Notes under the pieces: generated by a model
Database searches by the model: none
The model's input: the letters and a program-made list of their open reading frames with translations, nothing else
Told to the model about the DNA's origin: nothing
Part shown: positions 27,966 to 36,901 of the stretch, one piece after another
Layout of the letters: each line of letters begins with the position of its first letter
How positions within the stretch are numbered: the stretch's first letter is position 1
Program-made: the position numbers and the translations under genes
Origin: Hymenobacter oligotrophus
GTDB lineage: Bacteria; Bacteroidota; Bacteroidia; Cytophagales; Hymenobacteraceae
Reading direction: 5' to 3'
Length of the DNA: 64,000 nucleotides
NCBI RefSeq assembly: GCF_003574965.1
Contig: NZ_CP032317.1
Coordinates: forward strand, 2,356,001-2,420,000

Positions 27966-27973
27966 TACCTTTG
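27966..27973 (+). promoter_or_regulatory. -7 box TACCTTTG of nuoKLMN
   Basis: Exact TAnnTTTG match 58 nt upstream of the nuoK start. A T-rich stretch near 27948-27957 may serve as -33. It implies that the last four subunit genes are transcribed separately from nuoA-J. Confidence 0.55.
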
Positions 27974-28031
27974 CCCGCTAATTCGGCCTACCGCTGAGGT
28001 AGACCTTTTTTCTGCCGCTACCCCGTCCTGA

Positions 28032-28364
28032 ATGGAACAGACGATACCGGAAGTCATCCGCACGATTCCGCTTCAGCACTACATATTCTTTGCCTCTGCC
28101 CTGTTCTCAATTGGGGTGTTGGGCGTGCTGAGCCGGCGCAATGCCATTATTATTTTCATGTGCGTGGAGCTGATGCTCAACGCCGTGAACGTGCTGTTGG
28201 CCGCTTTCTCGGCCTACCGTGCCGACCCCAACGGGCAAGTTTTTGTGTTTTTCATCATGGCCGTGGCCGCTGCCGAAGTTGCAGTGGGCCTGGGCATCAT
28301 CGTGATGATTTACCGCAACATTCAGAACACCGACGTCAACCTGCTCGACCGGTTGAAGTGGTAA
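28032..28364 (+). CDS. nuoK: NADH-quinone oxidoreductase subunit K
   Basis: 110-residue three-helix membrane subunit (MrpC-like). The two conserved buried glutamates are present in FMCVELMLNAVNVLL and AAAEVAVGLGIIVMIYR. First gene of the nuoKLMN transcript, 109 bp before nuoL. Confidence 0.95.
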   Translation: MEQTIPEVIRTIPLQHYIFFASALFSIGVLGVLSRRNAIIIFMCVELMLNAVNVLLAAFSAYRADPNGQVFVFFIMAVAAAEVAVGLGIIVMIYRNIQNTDVNLLDRLKW

Positions 28365-28473
28365 TCATTTTTGCCGGCCCGTACTACGCGGAGTGCTAGC
28401 TGCCCTTGGGCATCCTACGCACCAGCTTACCTAGGCCGACACGCAAACAACGCACATCAGCACATCGACGCTC

Positions 28474-30411
28474 ATGGCTGAACAAGCGCCTCTCGCCGTT
28501 TTCGGCGGCTCACCGCTGCTCTACATTCTTATTCCGCTGCTGCCGTTTTTGGGCTTTCTCATCAACGGCTTGCTCAACCGTCGCCTTTCGGGCACGGTAG
28601 CCGGGCTTATCGGCAGCGCCACCGTGTTGGGTTCCTTCCTGATTTCGGTGTACCTGTTCACCACGTTCCAATACCCCTACGTGGTGCACCTGTTCGACTG
28701 GATTTCGGTCGGCTCGCTGAGCATCCCCTTCGCGTACCAAATCGACCAGCTCAGCCTCATCATGCTGCTGCTGGTTACCGGCGTAGGCTTCCTCATCCAC
28801 GTGTACTCCATCGGGTACATGCACCACGATGAGAACGTGGGTAAGTTCTTCGCCTTCCTCAACCTGTTCGTTTTCTCGATGCTGGTGCTGGTGATGGGCG
28901 CCAATTTCGTGATTCTGTTCATCGGCTGGGAAGGCGTGGGCCTCTGTTCCTACCTGCTGATTGGTTTCTGGAATAAGAATACCAACTACAACAACGCCGC
29001 CAAGAAGGCATTCATCATCAACCGCATTGGCGACCTAGGCTTCCTACTGGGCATCTTCCTGATCTACTTCACTTTCGACTCGGTGCAGTACGGCGAGGTT
29101 TTCCAAAAAGCTTCGCAAATGCAGATTGGCGCGGGCGTGGTTACCGCCATCACGCTGCTGCTTTTCGTGGGCGCTATGGGTAAATCGGCGCAGCTGCCGC
29201 TTTACACCTGGCTGCCCGACGCTATGGCCGGCCCCACGCCGGTTTCGGCGCTTATCCACGCCGCCACCATGGTAACGGCTGGTATTTACATGGTGCTGCG
29301 CTCCAACGTGCTCTACACCCTGTCGCCCGACACGCTGGAGGTAGTAGCCTGGATTGGCGCCATCACGGCCCTGTTCGCCGCCACCATCGGCGTAGCCCAA
29401 AACGACATTAAAAAGGTACTGGCATACTCCACTGTTTCGCAGCTCGGCTACATGTTCCTGGCGCTGGGCATAATGGGCTACAGCTCGTCGCTGTTCCACG
29501 TACTCACGCACGCCTTTTTCAAGGCACTGATGTTCCTAGGTGCTGGTTCGGTAATTCATGCCATGAGCAACGAGCAGGACATCCGCCGCATGGGTGGCCT
29601 GCGCAAAGCCCTGCCGATTACTTTCCTCACGTTCCTAATCGGCTGCTTAGCTATTTCGGGCATTCCGCCATTCTCGGGCTTCTTCTCGAAAGATGAAATC
29701 TTGGCCCACGCCTACGAGCACAACAAAGTGCTGTGGGGCATTGGCCTGCTTACGGCTTTCCTGACGGCCTTCTACATGTTCCGCCTGCTGTTCCTCACCT
29801 TTTTCGGCGAGTTCCGCGGCACCGAGGAGCAGAAGCACCACCTGCACGAGTCGCCGGCTAGCATGACGCTGCCGCTCATTATTCTGGCCATTCTGGCTGC
29901 CGTAGGTGGTTTCATGAACGCGCCGCTGTTCTTGGGCAAAGGCTACTTGGCCGACTTCTTAGCGCCGTTGTTCAACTACTCGCGCCAACTGAACCCCGAA
30001 GCTTTCGGTGCTGAAATCGACCATGCCACCGAGTACATGCTTATTGGCTTCTCGGTAGCCGCTGGTGTGCTGGGTATTGTGCTGGCCTACGTGCTCTACG
30101 CCGCACGCCGCACCCGCCCAACCGAAGACAACCAGCCTCGTGGCTTCTTCGAGAACTTGGTGTACAACAAGTACTACGTCGACGAGCTGTACAACGCCCT
30201 GTTCGTGCGCCCTTCCATGTTTCTCTCGCGCGGCTTGCACGATGGCGTGGAAAAGCGCGTGGTAGATGGCTCCGTGAATGGACTAGGTCGTTTGGTAATG
30301 GGTGGCTCGCAGCTGCTGCGCAACCTGCAAACCGGCCGCGTTGAAACCTACCTGCTGCTGATGGTAATCGGCATCGTGGTGGTGCTGGCCCTGAATTTCA
30401 TCCGACTGTAA
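28474..30411 (+). CDS. nuoL: NADH-quinone oxidoreductase subunit L
   Basis: 645-residue antiporter-like proton-pumping subunit. About 16 membrane helices. The key charged residues sit in recognisable motifs: GWEGVGLCSYLLIGFW (TM5 Glu), the broken-helix Lys in MGKSAQLPLYTWLPDAMAGPTPVSALIHAATMV, and the second-half Lys in NDIKKVLAYSTVSQLGYM. The C-terminal lateral helix region (residues about 540-640) is present, preceded by an amphipathic HL segment. Slightly longer than the E. coli protein. Confidence 0.96.
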   Translation: MAEQAPLAVFGGSPLLYILIPLLPFLGFLINGLLNRRLSGTVAGLIGSATVLGSFLISVYLFTTFQYPYVVHLFDWISVGSLSIPFAYQIDQLSLIMLLLVTGVGFLIHVYSIGYMHHDENVGKFFAFLNLFVFSMLVLVMGANFVILFIGWEGVGLCSYLLIGFWNKNTNYNNAAKKAFIINRIGDLGFLLGIFLIYFTFDSVQYGEVFQKASQMQIGAGVVTAITLLLFVGAMGKSAQLPLYTWLPDAMAGPTPVSALIHAATMVTAGIYMVLRSNVLYTLSPDTLEVVAWIGAITALFAATIGVAQNDIKKVLAYSTVSQLGYMFLALGIMGYSSSLFHVLTHAFFKALMFLGAGSVIHAMSNEQDIRRMGGLRKALPITFLTFLIGCLAISGIPPFSGFFSKDEILAHAYEHNKVLWGIGLLTAFLTAFYMFRLLFLTFFGEFRGTEEQKHHLHESPASMTLPLIILAILAAVGGFMNAPLFLGKGYLADFLAPLFNYSRQLNPEAFGAEIDHATEYMLIGFSVAAGVLGIVLAYVLYAARRTRPTEDNQPRGFFENLVYNKYYVDELYNALFVRPSMFLSRGLHDGVEKRVVDGSVNGLGRLVMGGSQLLRNLQTGRVETYLLLMVIGIVVVLALNFIRL

Positions 30412-30451
30412 TCCATAGGCGGGCTACTCCGCATCCCTCGAAGTTCGCGTT

Positions 30452-31918
30452 ATGCAAACTGCCCTTTTGCTTATTGTTCTCCTTTGGCCGGTAGCGGCTG
30501 CACTGTTGCTGCACTTTGTGCGCGGCAGCGCTGCTCGAGCCTTGGCCTTTGGTGCTTCGTTGGTTGAGTTGGCACTGGCCGTTTACATGACGGTCGCGTT
30601 CCAAGTCAATTCCCAACCACAATTCGAAATCAACTACCCTTGGTTGGCTTCAGCTGGCATCAACTTCCACATCGGGGTTGATGGCCTGAGCTTGCTGCTG
30701 GTACTGCTCACGGCCTTTTTGGTGCCGCTAATTCTGCTCGCATCCTTCCGCCACGATTACGAGAACCCCTCGGTATTCTACGCCTTGGTGTTGTTCATGC
30801 AAACCGGCCTCATCGGCGTGTTTGTAGCCATGGATGCGTTCGTATTCTACTTCTTCTGGGAAGTAGCGTTGATTCCGATTTACTTCCTTGCCGGTGTGTG
30901 GGGTGGCGAGCGGCGCGTGCAGGTTACGCTTAAGTTCTTTATCTACACCGTGGTTGGCTCCTTGCTAATGCTGGCCGGTTTTGTGTACCTGTACTACATG
31001 ACGGGTGCTAACGGCGCGGTGCGCAGCTCCGACCTAACCGCCTTCTACAACCTGCGCCTCTCGGCTGCCGAGCAGTCGTGGGTATTCCTGCTGGTGTTCT
31101 CGGCCTTCGCCGTGAAGATGCCCATCTTCCCGCTGCACTCGTGGCAGCCCGATACCTACGAGCAAAGCCCCACGCCAGCCACCATGCTGCTGTCGGGCAT
31201 TATGCTGAAAATGGGTATTTACGGCACCATGCGCTGGGTACTGCCGGTGGTGCCGCTGGGCGTTAGCCAGTGGAGCTGGCTGGTGATGATTCTGGCCGTT
31301 ATCGGCATCATCTACGGTGCGCTTATCGCCATCCGTCAGCGCGACATGAAGCGCCTGATTGCTTTCTCGTCGCTCTCGCACGTAGGCCTGATGATTGCCG
31401 GCATGTTCTCGCTTACGGCCGTAGGCCTGCAGGGCACCGCAATACAAATGCTGGCCCACGGCGTGAACGTAGTAGGCATGTTCTTCATTTCCGACATCAT
31501 CGAGCGCCGCACCGGCACCCGCCAGATTCCGGAGTTGGGTGGCCTGACGCGCGCTACCCCGCTGTTATCGGTTACTTTCCTAGTAATCCTGCTAGGTACT
31601 GTAGCGCTGCCGCTCACCAACGGCTTTGTAGGCGAGTTTCTGCTGCTGATGGGCGTGTACCAGTACAATCCTTGGCTGGGCGCTGTGGCCGGCCTCACCA
31701 TCATCTTTGGGGCGGTGTACTTGCTGCGTATGTTCCAGAGGGTGATGCTCGGCCCCGACTCGTCGTTTTCCAGCGTTATCCGCGACCTAACCGGCGCTGA
31801 GCTGGCTGTGCTCGTGCCGCTTATCCTGATGGTGTTCTGGATCGGGCTGTTCCCTGGCACCTTCCTGCACATTTCGGAGCCCGCCGTGAACAAGCTGCTG
31901 GTGCTAATCAACCGCTAA
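30452..31918 (+). CDS. nuoM: NADH-quinone oxidoreductase subunit M
   Basis: 488-residue antiporter-like subunit with about 14 helices. Motifs: FYFFWEVALIPIYFLAGVWGG with the TM5 Glu, FAVKMPIFPLHSWQPDTYEQSPTPATMLLSGIMLKMGIYG with the channel Lys, and RDMKRLIAFSSLSHVGLM. 12 bp from nuoN, which points to coupled translation. Normal length. Confidence 0.96.
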   Translation: MQTALLLIVLLWPVAAALLLHFVRGSAARALAFGASLVELALAVYMTVAFQVNSQPQFEINYPWLASAGINFHIGVDGLSLLLVLLTAFLVPLILLASFRHDYENPSVFYALVLFMQTGLIGVFVAMDAFVFYFFWEVALIPIYFLAGVWGGERRVQVTLKFFIYTVVGSLLMLAGFVYLYYMTGANGAVRSSDLTAFYNLRLSAAEQSWVFLLVFSAFAVKMPIFPLHSWQPDTYEQSPTPATMLLSGIMLKMGIYGTMRWVLPVVPLGVSQWSWLVMILAVIGIIYGALIAIRQRDMKRLIAFSSLSHVGLMIAGMFSLTAVGLQGTAIQMLAHGVNVVGMFFISDIIERRTGTRQIPELGGLTRATPLLSVTFLVILLGTVALPLTNGFVGEFLLLMGVYQYNPWLGAVAGLTIIFGAVYLLRMFQRVMLGPDSSFSSVIRDLTGAELAVLVPLILMVFWIGLFPGTFLHISEPAVNKLLVLINR

Positions 31919-31930
31919 GCCACCCGACTC

Positions 31931-33364
31931 ATGCTCTCGATTATCCTGCTTTCTGTTACCGGGCTGGCCAACCTGTTCCTAGGTTTCCTTCGCTCCAACC
32001 GGGTGCTGCTGCCGGCGGTGTTGCTGGTGTTGGCCGTGGTGTTTGCCGTAAACCTATCGGGCATCGACTCCACCGGGGCGCTGTCGTCGTGGAACGCCTC
32101 GCCCTACTTCAACGGCATGCTTATCTTCGACCGCTACGCGCAGGTATTCACTGCTGTAGTGGTGCTCACTACGCTGCTGCTGCTGCCGTTCTCGCACAAA
32201 TACGTGCGCGAAGGCAACCCCAACCTGGCCGAGTACTACAGCCTGATGCTGTTTTCGCTGGTGGGCGCCATCATGATGGTGAGCTACAATCACCTGCTCA
32301 TCCTCTTCCTAGGTATCGAAACGCTCAGCATTGCCATGTACGTGCTGGCCGGATCCGATAAGAGCAACCTGCGCTCCAACGAAGCTGCCCTGAAGTACTT
32401 CCTGATGGGCTCGTTTGCCACCGGCATCCTGCTCTTCGGCATGGCGCTGATTTACGGTGCGTCGGGCACGTTCGCCCTCGATCAGTTGGGCGTGGCCGCC
32501 CGGGCGCTGCCCACGGCCAACCCCGCAATGATGCCCATGCTGTACGTCGGCATTTTGCTGATGCTGATTGGCATTGGCTTTAAAATTTCGGCCGCGCCCT
32601 TCCACTTCTGGACGCCCGACGTGTACGAGGGTGCACCAACCATCTTCACGGGCTTTATGAGCACCGTGGTGAAAACGGCCGGTATTGCTGGTTTCTTTAA
32701 GCTGTTGCTCGTTGCTTTCGCCGACAACTCCAGCAGCATGTGGTTGCCCACGCTCACGGCCATGCTGGTGCTCACGTTGCTGATCGGCAACGTAGGCGCG
32801 GTGGCGCAAACCAACGCCAAGCGCATGCTGGCTTACTCGAGCATTTCGCACGCGGGTTACTTGCTGCTGGCTTTGGTAGCCCTGCGCAGCGGTAATTTGT
32901 CGGCCAACGCCATCTTCTTCTACTCCCTAGCTTACTCCATTGCAACAGTGGCGGCCTTCGCCGTGCTCAAGCTAGTAGACGACCAACGCGGCCGCGACGA
33001 CTACGAGGGATTGAACGGCCTGGCCCGCACCAACCCGCTGCTGGCTTTTGCCATGACGGTTTCGATGCTTTCGTTGGCCGGCATTCCGCTCACGGGTGGT
33101 TTCTTTGGCAAGTTTTACTTGTTCACAGCTGCAGCTCAAGAAGGCTACATCGGCTTGGTAATCTTTGCTGTGGTGATGTCGGCCATTGGCATCTACTACT
33201 ACCTGCGCCCCATCATTGCCATGTACATGCGCCCCGCCCCCGAAGGCAACGAAGCTCCGGTCCCCGTTAGCGCGTTTCAGTCGGCGGTGCTGGTGCTGCT
33301 GGTGGCCATTACGGTGCTGTTGGGCGTGGTGCCCGGCATTGTGGAAGGCGTTCTGAACGGATAG
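31931..33364 (+). CDS. nuoN: NADH-quinone oxidoreductase subunit N
   Basis: 477-residue antiporter-like subunit. FLGIETLSIAMYVLAGSDKSN carries the TM5 Glu; GIGFKISAAPFHFWTPDVYEGAPT the channel Lys; NAKRMLAYSSISHAGYLL the second-half Lys. Last gene of the operon, followed by a perfect palindromic terminator shared with the converging OmpA-family gene. Confidence 0.96.
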   Translation: MLSIILLSVTGLANLFLGFLRSNRVLLPAVLLVLAVVFAVNLSGIDSTGALSSWNASPYFNGMLIFDRYAQVFTAVVVLTTLLLLPFSHKYVREGNPNLAEYYSLMLFSLVGAIMMVSYNHLLILFLGIETLSIAMYVLAGSDKSNLRSNEAALKYFLMGSFATGILLFGMALIYGASGTFALDQLGVAARALPTANPAMMPMLYVGILLMLIGIGFKISAAPFHFWTPDVYEGAPTIFTGFMSTVVKTAGIAGFFKLLLVAFADNSSSMWLPTLTAMLVLTLLIGNVGAVAQTNAKRMLAYSSISHAGYLLLALVALRSGNLSANAIFFYSLAYSIATVAAFAVLKLVDDQRGRDDYEGLNGLARTNPLLAFAMTVSMLSLAGIPLTGGFFGKFYLFTAAAQEGYIGLVIFAVVMSAIGIYYYLRPIIAMYMRPAPEGNEAPVPVSAFQSAVLVLLVAITVLLGVVPGIVEGVLNG

Positions 33365-33384
33365 AGTTTCTGCTTGGCAGTGCA

Positions 33385-33420
33385 ACAAAAAAGGCAGCCC
33401 GCGCGGGCTGCCTTTTTTGT
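33385..33420. terminator. Palindromic bidirectional terminator
   Basis: Perfect 36-bp palindrome (18-bp arms, no spacer) with A-run at the left end and T-run at the right, between nuoN and the OmpA-family gene. Confidence 0.9.
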
Positions 33421-33435
33421 GCCCGTTAGGGCAAA

Positions 33436-34755
33436 CTATTTGTGCGTAACCCGAATGCTGATGCGCCGGTTGAGCGCGCGGCCTACCGGAGTTTCGTTGC
33501 TGGCTACGGGGTACTTCTGCCCGTAGCCCTTGGCCTCAATGCGGTTTGGGGGCACACCCAGGCCTACCAACGCCGCCATGGCCACGGTAGCGCGCTCTTC
33601 GCTTAGCTTCAGGTTTTGCATGAATACGCCCGTGGTATCGGTATAGCCGCCAATCTTCACGCGGGAGCGAGGAAAGCTTTTCAGGATATCGGCCACGTTG
33701 CGTAGCTGCGCCATCGACTCGTCGGTGAGCGTTGCTTTACGGGCATCGAAATACACCCGGTCGAAATTGATCCAGCCCTTGGTGCGGTTAATCGAATCGA
33801 CCTGCACGTTGGCATCGGCCAAGAAGCGGTAGAGGCGGTTTTCGGTGGAGTTGGCGCCCACGGTGTGCGTGGTGCCGCCCAGCAAAGTAAGCTGCACCGG
33901 CTTACCCGTATCGTAGATGTAGTTTTCGGTGGCGGCATCGTAACGGCCGCCGCCCGGGGCAGCGTTGCTGGTGGGCGCGTTGCTGGCGGCGCGGGCGGGC
34001 ACTGCGCTGGGCACTACGCGGTCGTTGGCGGTACCTAAGCCGGCTGTGTAGGAACTGGCCGGAGGCAGGCTGGCTAGTGGGGCCGTGCGGTTCTGGCCCA
34101 GAAAGAAGCCCGTAAGCACGGCCAACAGCACCAATAGGGCCGGCCACAACCATTGCCGCTGCGAAAAACCCTCGTGCACCGCTACGGGCTCGTGAACGGG
34201 CGGCAGGGGCCGCCGGGGTTCCGGCACGGGCTGCGGCGCCACAAGGGCACTTTCCTTTTCGCCGATCAGCAAGCCCGATACGCTGCTGCGCTGGGCATGT
34301 AGCCAACGACCTAGGGCCGGGGCATCGAGCGACTGCCGGGTGGCGTGCTCGCCCAGCACCCCCAGCATTACGGGCGCCACAACGCCAAGCAAGCGCTCTA
34401 CGGCTGCGTGGCGGATGCCGCTTTCAAGGGCTATTTCGCCCACGCGCCGGTGGTTGTTCTCCGTCAGCAACGACCGGATGAGCTGCTGCCCGCGGTGCGC
34501 CGGACTGCTTTCGTTTTCGGCGGCCAGCACATCCGTGCGGCTGTCGGCCCGGTTGGCGTCGAGGGCCATCGTCCAGATGACTTCGCTGCCGCCTACCTGC
34601 TCCGAGAGTTTAATAAGGCTGCTGAGCACCAGCGGCACCACCTTAGGCAAAGCTTTCCGAATACCCGTTTCGCTTTCTCCCACCGCTGCACTTACTTGGC
34701 TTACGGCTGGTGCCGTGAAACAGGCCAAGACTTCCTCCAACACATTTTGCGACAT
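33436..34755 (-). CDS. DUF937 / OmpA-family peptidoglycan-binding protein
   Basis: 439 residues with three parts. Residues 1-170 match the DUF937 helical domain (N-terminal LEEVLACFTAPAVSQVSAAVGESE, with KALPKVVPLVLSSLI). A single membrane helix at about 202-222 (WLWPALLVLLAVLTGFFLG) follows a Pro-rich linker. Residues about 320-439 form an OmpA C-terminal domain (FDRVYFDARKATL, GGYTDTTG, LSEERATVAMAALV, NRRISIRV) that binds diaminopimelate in peptidoglycan. No signal peptide, so DUF937 should be cytoplasmic and OmpA periplasmic: a tether between cytoplasm and cell wall. The Asp and Arg of the peptidoglycan site are present. Confidence 0.85.
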   Translation of the reverse strand: MSQNVLEEVLACFTAPAVSQVSAAVGESETGIRKALPKVVPLVLSSLIKLSEQVGGSEVIWTMALDANRADSRTDVLAAENESSPAHRGQQLIRSLLTENNHRRVGEIALESGIRHAAVERLLGVVAPVMLGVLGEHATRQSLDAPALGRWLHAQRSSVSGLLIGEKESALVAPQPVPEPRRPLPPVHEPVAVHEGFSQRQWLWPALLVLLAVLTGFFLGQNRTAPLASLPPASSYTAGLGTANDRVVPSAVPARAASNAPTSNAAPGGGRYDAATENYIYDTGKPVQLTLLGGTTHTVGANSTENRLYRFLADANVQVDSINRTKGWINFDRVYFDARKATLTDESMAQLRNVADILKSFPRSRVKIGGYTDTTGVFMQNLKLSEERATVAMAALVGLGVPPNRIEAKGYGQKYPVASNETPVGRALNRRISIRVTHK

Positions 34756-34800
34756 GACCTAGGGGATAAGAAGTTACACCATAGGTAATAATACAATAAT

Positions 34801-34829
34801 TTATCAACATATTAACAAGGTTATCCACA
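34801..34829 (+). promoter_or_regulatory. Two DnaA-box-like sequences in an AT-rich stretch
   Basis: TTATCCACA (34821-34829) is a perfect DnaA box, and TTATCAACA (34801-34809) differs by one base in the same orientation. They adjoin the most AT-rich short stretch of the intergenic DNA (34770-34820), upstream of the OmpA-family gene. Could be a DnaA-regulated promoter, a DnaA-titration site, or chance. Confidence 0.4.
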
Positions 34830-34856
34830 TTGGTTTTGCGCCGGTAGCCAAACAAA

Positions 34857-34880
34857 AAGGCAGCCCCTTAGGGCTGCCTT
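34857..34880 (-). terminator. Terminator of the exonuclease gene
   Basis: 10-bp stem (34857-34866 / 34871-34880) with a CTTA loop; on the minus strand it is followed by a T-run. It lies 23 bp after the stop of the 34903-35700 gene. Confidence 0.8.
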
Positions 34881-34902
34881 GCCATGTGTGAGGTTTGGCT
34901 TT

Positions 34903-35700
34903 TCAGGCCAACCGCAAAACCGCCATTTCGGGCTGATCGGCGTACACCACGGCTGCGTCGTCGAAGGGGTCGTCGCCGCGGAACTTCATCAGCACGCGGG
35001 CAGTGGTGATGATGTCTTTCTGGCAATACTTAACGATGCGAGGCAGATCGCGCTCCTCGTAGTACACGCGGGCCACATCGGCGCCGCTGATATCGTCTTT
35101 GGGCGTGGGAATGCCGAACATGGCGGCCAGCAGCGCCAGCGAGGTAAAAGACTTCCGGTCGCCGAACTTCCAGAGCTCCATGGTATCAAGGTGGTTTACT
35201 TCCCAGGGCTTTTTGCCGGCTACATCGAGCTGGGGCGGCAGCGGCACGCCGTTGATTATCATGCGCCGGGAGAGGTACGGAAAGTCGAACTCCTTGCCAT
35301 TGTGGGCGCACAGCATGTGGCCGGGCTTGCGGCTTAGCACTTCGGCAAATTCGCGCAGCAAGGCAGCTTCGTCGTCGGCGGCAAAGCTTTTCACCCGGAA
35401 GCGCAGCTGCTCCTGCTTGTCGTGGTAAAAGCAACCTAGGGAAATGCACACCACGCGGCCAAACTCGGCGTAAATGCCGGCCTGTGCAAAAAGCGCCGCG
35501 GCCGAAAGGCGGTCGGGCATGGGCTCAATTTCCTCGGCACCCCAGCTGGGGTAGCCCTGCTGGCGGCGCAAGCTCTGGGCTTTGTGCTCCCACAGGTGGC
35601 GCAGCATCTCGTCGAGCTCGTCGTGGCAACCTACGCAGGGCACGGTCTCAATGTCGAGCACGAAAACGTCGGTAAGCTTGAGGTTGCGGAGTAACTGCAT
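34903..35700 (-). CDS. Predicted 3'-5' exonuclease, PolB exonuclease-domain type
   Basis: 265 residues. RNase-H-like DEDD fold: Exo I in VFVLDIETVP (Asp16 and Glu18 region), Exo II around MLCAHNGKEFDFPYLSRR, and Exo III in IVKYCQKDIITTARVL with Tyr four residues before Asp (DEDDy type). This matches the stand-alone ‘exonuclease domain of PolB’ family. Likely cytoplasmic, acting on DNA or RNA 3' ends; substrate unknown. Start at 35700 (MQLLRN) chosen: the frame is open to 35856, but those residues have no family likeness and a one-mismatch -7 box (minus, 35729-35736) lies in between. Confidence 0.85.
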   Translation of the reverse strand: MQLLRNLKLTDVFVLDIETVPCVGCHDELDEMLRHLWEHKAQSLRRQQGYPSWGAEEIEPMPDRLSAAALFAQAGIYAEFGRVVCISLGCFYHDKQEQLRFRVKSFAADDEAALLREFAEVLSRKPGHMLCAHNGKEFDFPYLSRRMIINGVPLPPQLDVAGKKPWEVNHLDTMELWKFGDRKSFTSLALLAAMFGIPTPKDDISGADVARVYYEERDLPRIVKYCQKDIITTARVLMKFRGDDPFDDAAVVYADQPEMAVLRLA

Positions 35701-36154
35701 AAGGCACGGTGGAACGGGGGCTCGGTAACGAAGATAGCCCGCGCCCCGGCGAACTATCAAACGTGCGCAACCATAAAATAGGTAGGGCGGGGCCCAAACA
35801 AGCCCGCCCGGCTGGTATGGCAACCAACCGGGCGGGTGTATGTTTGGCTCACTCACGGAGCGCAGCTGCCGAGCTGCAGGAGGTGTGTCGGGGCTAGGCG
35901 GCGGTACCGCGCTAAGCCAGCGCCGGGCGGCCGATGAGGCACAGGCCCAGCAAAGAAATCAGCAGCTGTTCTCGGGATTTCGTTGACATAACTGCCATTG
36001 AAAGAGTGAGATAACAACCTGACTGCGAGAGTCTGATGCAGTAAATATCAGCAGCTCGCAGGCAAGGCACAATCACATGATGATGTGATACAATGTGAGC
36101 CGCCCTACCCCTGCCCGGCCCTGGTGCCCGCTTGGGCACCTAGGGCCCTGGCGG
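35701..36154. other. 454-bp region with one micro-ORF and two dyads
   Basis: Holds an imperfect GC-rich hairpin (35803-35816 / 35823-35836), the micro-ORF at 35912-35998, and a short perfect dyad ATCACAT-GATG-ATGTGAT at 36072-36089 with another TGTGA nearby (36093-36097). A similar AATGATGTGAG occurs at 36881-36891 next to the sensor kinase gene. No larger gene supported. Confidence 0.5.
35912..35998 (-). CDS. Possible 28-residue peptide
   Basis: Frame of 28 codons (MAVMSTKSREQLLISLLGLC, then LIGRPALA), with an internal Met at codon 4. The basic N terminus and hydrophobic Leu/Ile run look like a tiny membrane-inserting peptide. It lies downstream of the response regulator on the same strand. 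There is no conserved-family evidence; it could be chance. Confidence 0.3.
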   Translation of the reverse strand: MAVMSTKSREQLLISLLGLCLIGRPALA

Positions 36155-36805
36155 TTAGGTGAGGCCTTGGCGCAAGGCTTTGCTTACGGCTTCCGTCATG
36201 GAGCGCACGTGCAACTTTTCGTAAATTTTCTTGATGTGCGAGCGAACCGTATCGAGCGAAATGCCGCGGTCGTGGGCAATCATTTTGTAGCTGTAACCCT
36301 CTACCAGCAAGCCCAAGATTTCCTGCTCGCGGGCGCTCAGATTGGCCGGCGAGTCTTCTTGCTGGCGCGGAGCGGCCGGTTTCGGGAACAGACGCAGCAC
36401 CTGGCGGGCAATGGCCGGCGTCATGGGGGCACCGCCGGCGCGCACCTCGCCAATGGCGTCGAGCAACTTGGCGGGGGGCGTTTTCTTCAGCAGGTAGCCA
36501 TCGGCGCCGGCGCACACGGCCTGAAACACCCGGTCGTTGTCCTCAAACACCGTCAGCATCACCACGCTTACCTTGGGTTGCGAGGCTTTAATGCGCTTGA
36601 GGCCCTCGATGCCGTTGATGCCGGGCATGTCGATGTCCATCAGCACCACATCGGGTTTCAGGCGCGGAATGTCGGTTTCTACCTGCTGGCAGTTACCTAG
36701 GGCCCCCACCAGCTCGAGGCCGGGCGTGCCGCCCAGCAGGTGGCTCAGGCTCAGGCGCAGGTCGGGATTGTCTTCGTAAATGAGTACGCGGGTAGCGGTT
36801 TCCAT
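36155..36805 (-). CDS. NarL/LuxR-type response regulator
   Basis: 216 residues. Receiver domain (about 6-125) with acidic pocket E11/D12, phospho-acceptor D57 in VVLMDIDMPG, and the Lys in GYLLKKTPP. The C-terminal LuxR helix-turn-helix is at about 150-215 (LSAREQEILGLLVEGYSYKMIAHDRGIS, then SHIKKIYEKLHVRSMTEA). Start at 36805 (METATRV) rather than an open frame to 36880. It lies 96 bp downstream of the sensor kinase on the same strand, so the two form a cognate pair. The phosphorylated form should bind DNA as a dimer; targets unknown. Confidence 0.93.
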   Translation of the reverse strand: METATRVLIYEDNPDLRLSLSHLLGGTPGLELVGALGNCQQVETDIPRLKPDVVLMDIDMPGINGIEGLKRIKASQPKVSVVMLTVFEDNDRVFQAVCAGADGYLLKKTPPAKLLDAIGEVRAGGAPMTPAIARQVLRLFPKPAAPRQQEDSPANLSAREQEILGLLVEGYSYKMIAHDRGISLDTVRSHIKKIYEKLHVRSMTEAVSKALRQGLT

Positions 36806-36901
36806 GTGCTGAACGGTGGTGGATACAAGAGCGGACTGGATGCTGCAAGGTAGACAAAGCCCCGACGCGGCGCCTCGCATAATGATGTGAGGCCGTGGGC
36901 A

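Noticed and set aside
34801-34829. Chromosome origin (oriC)
   Set aside because: Only two boxes, no dnaA or usual origin neighbours, so an origin call is not justified; kept only as a DnaA-box observation.
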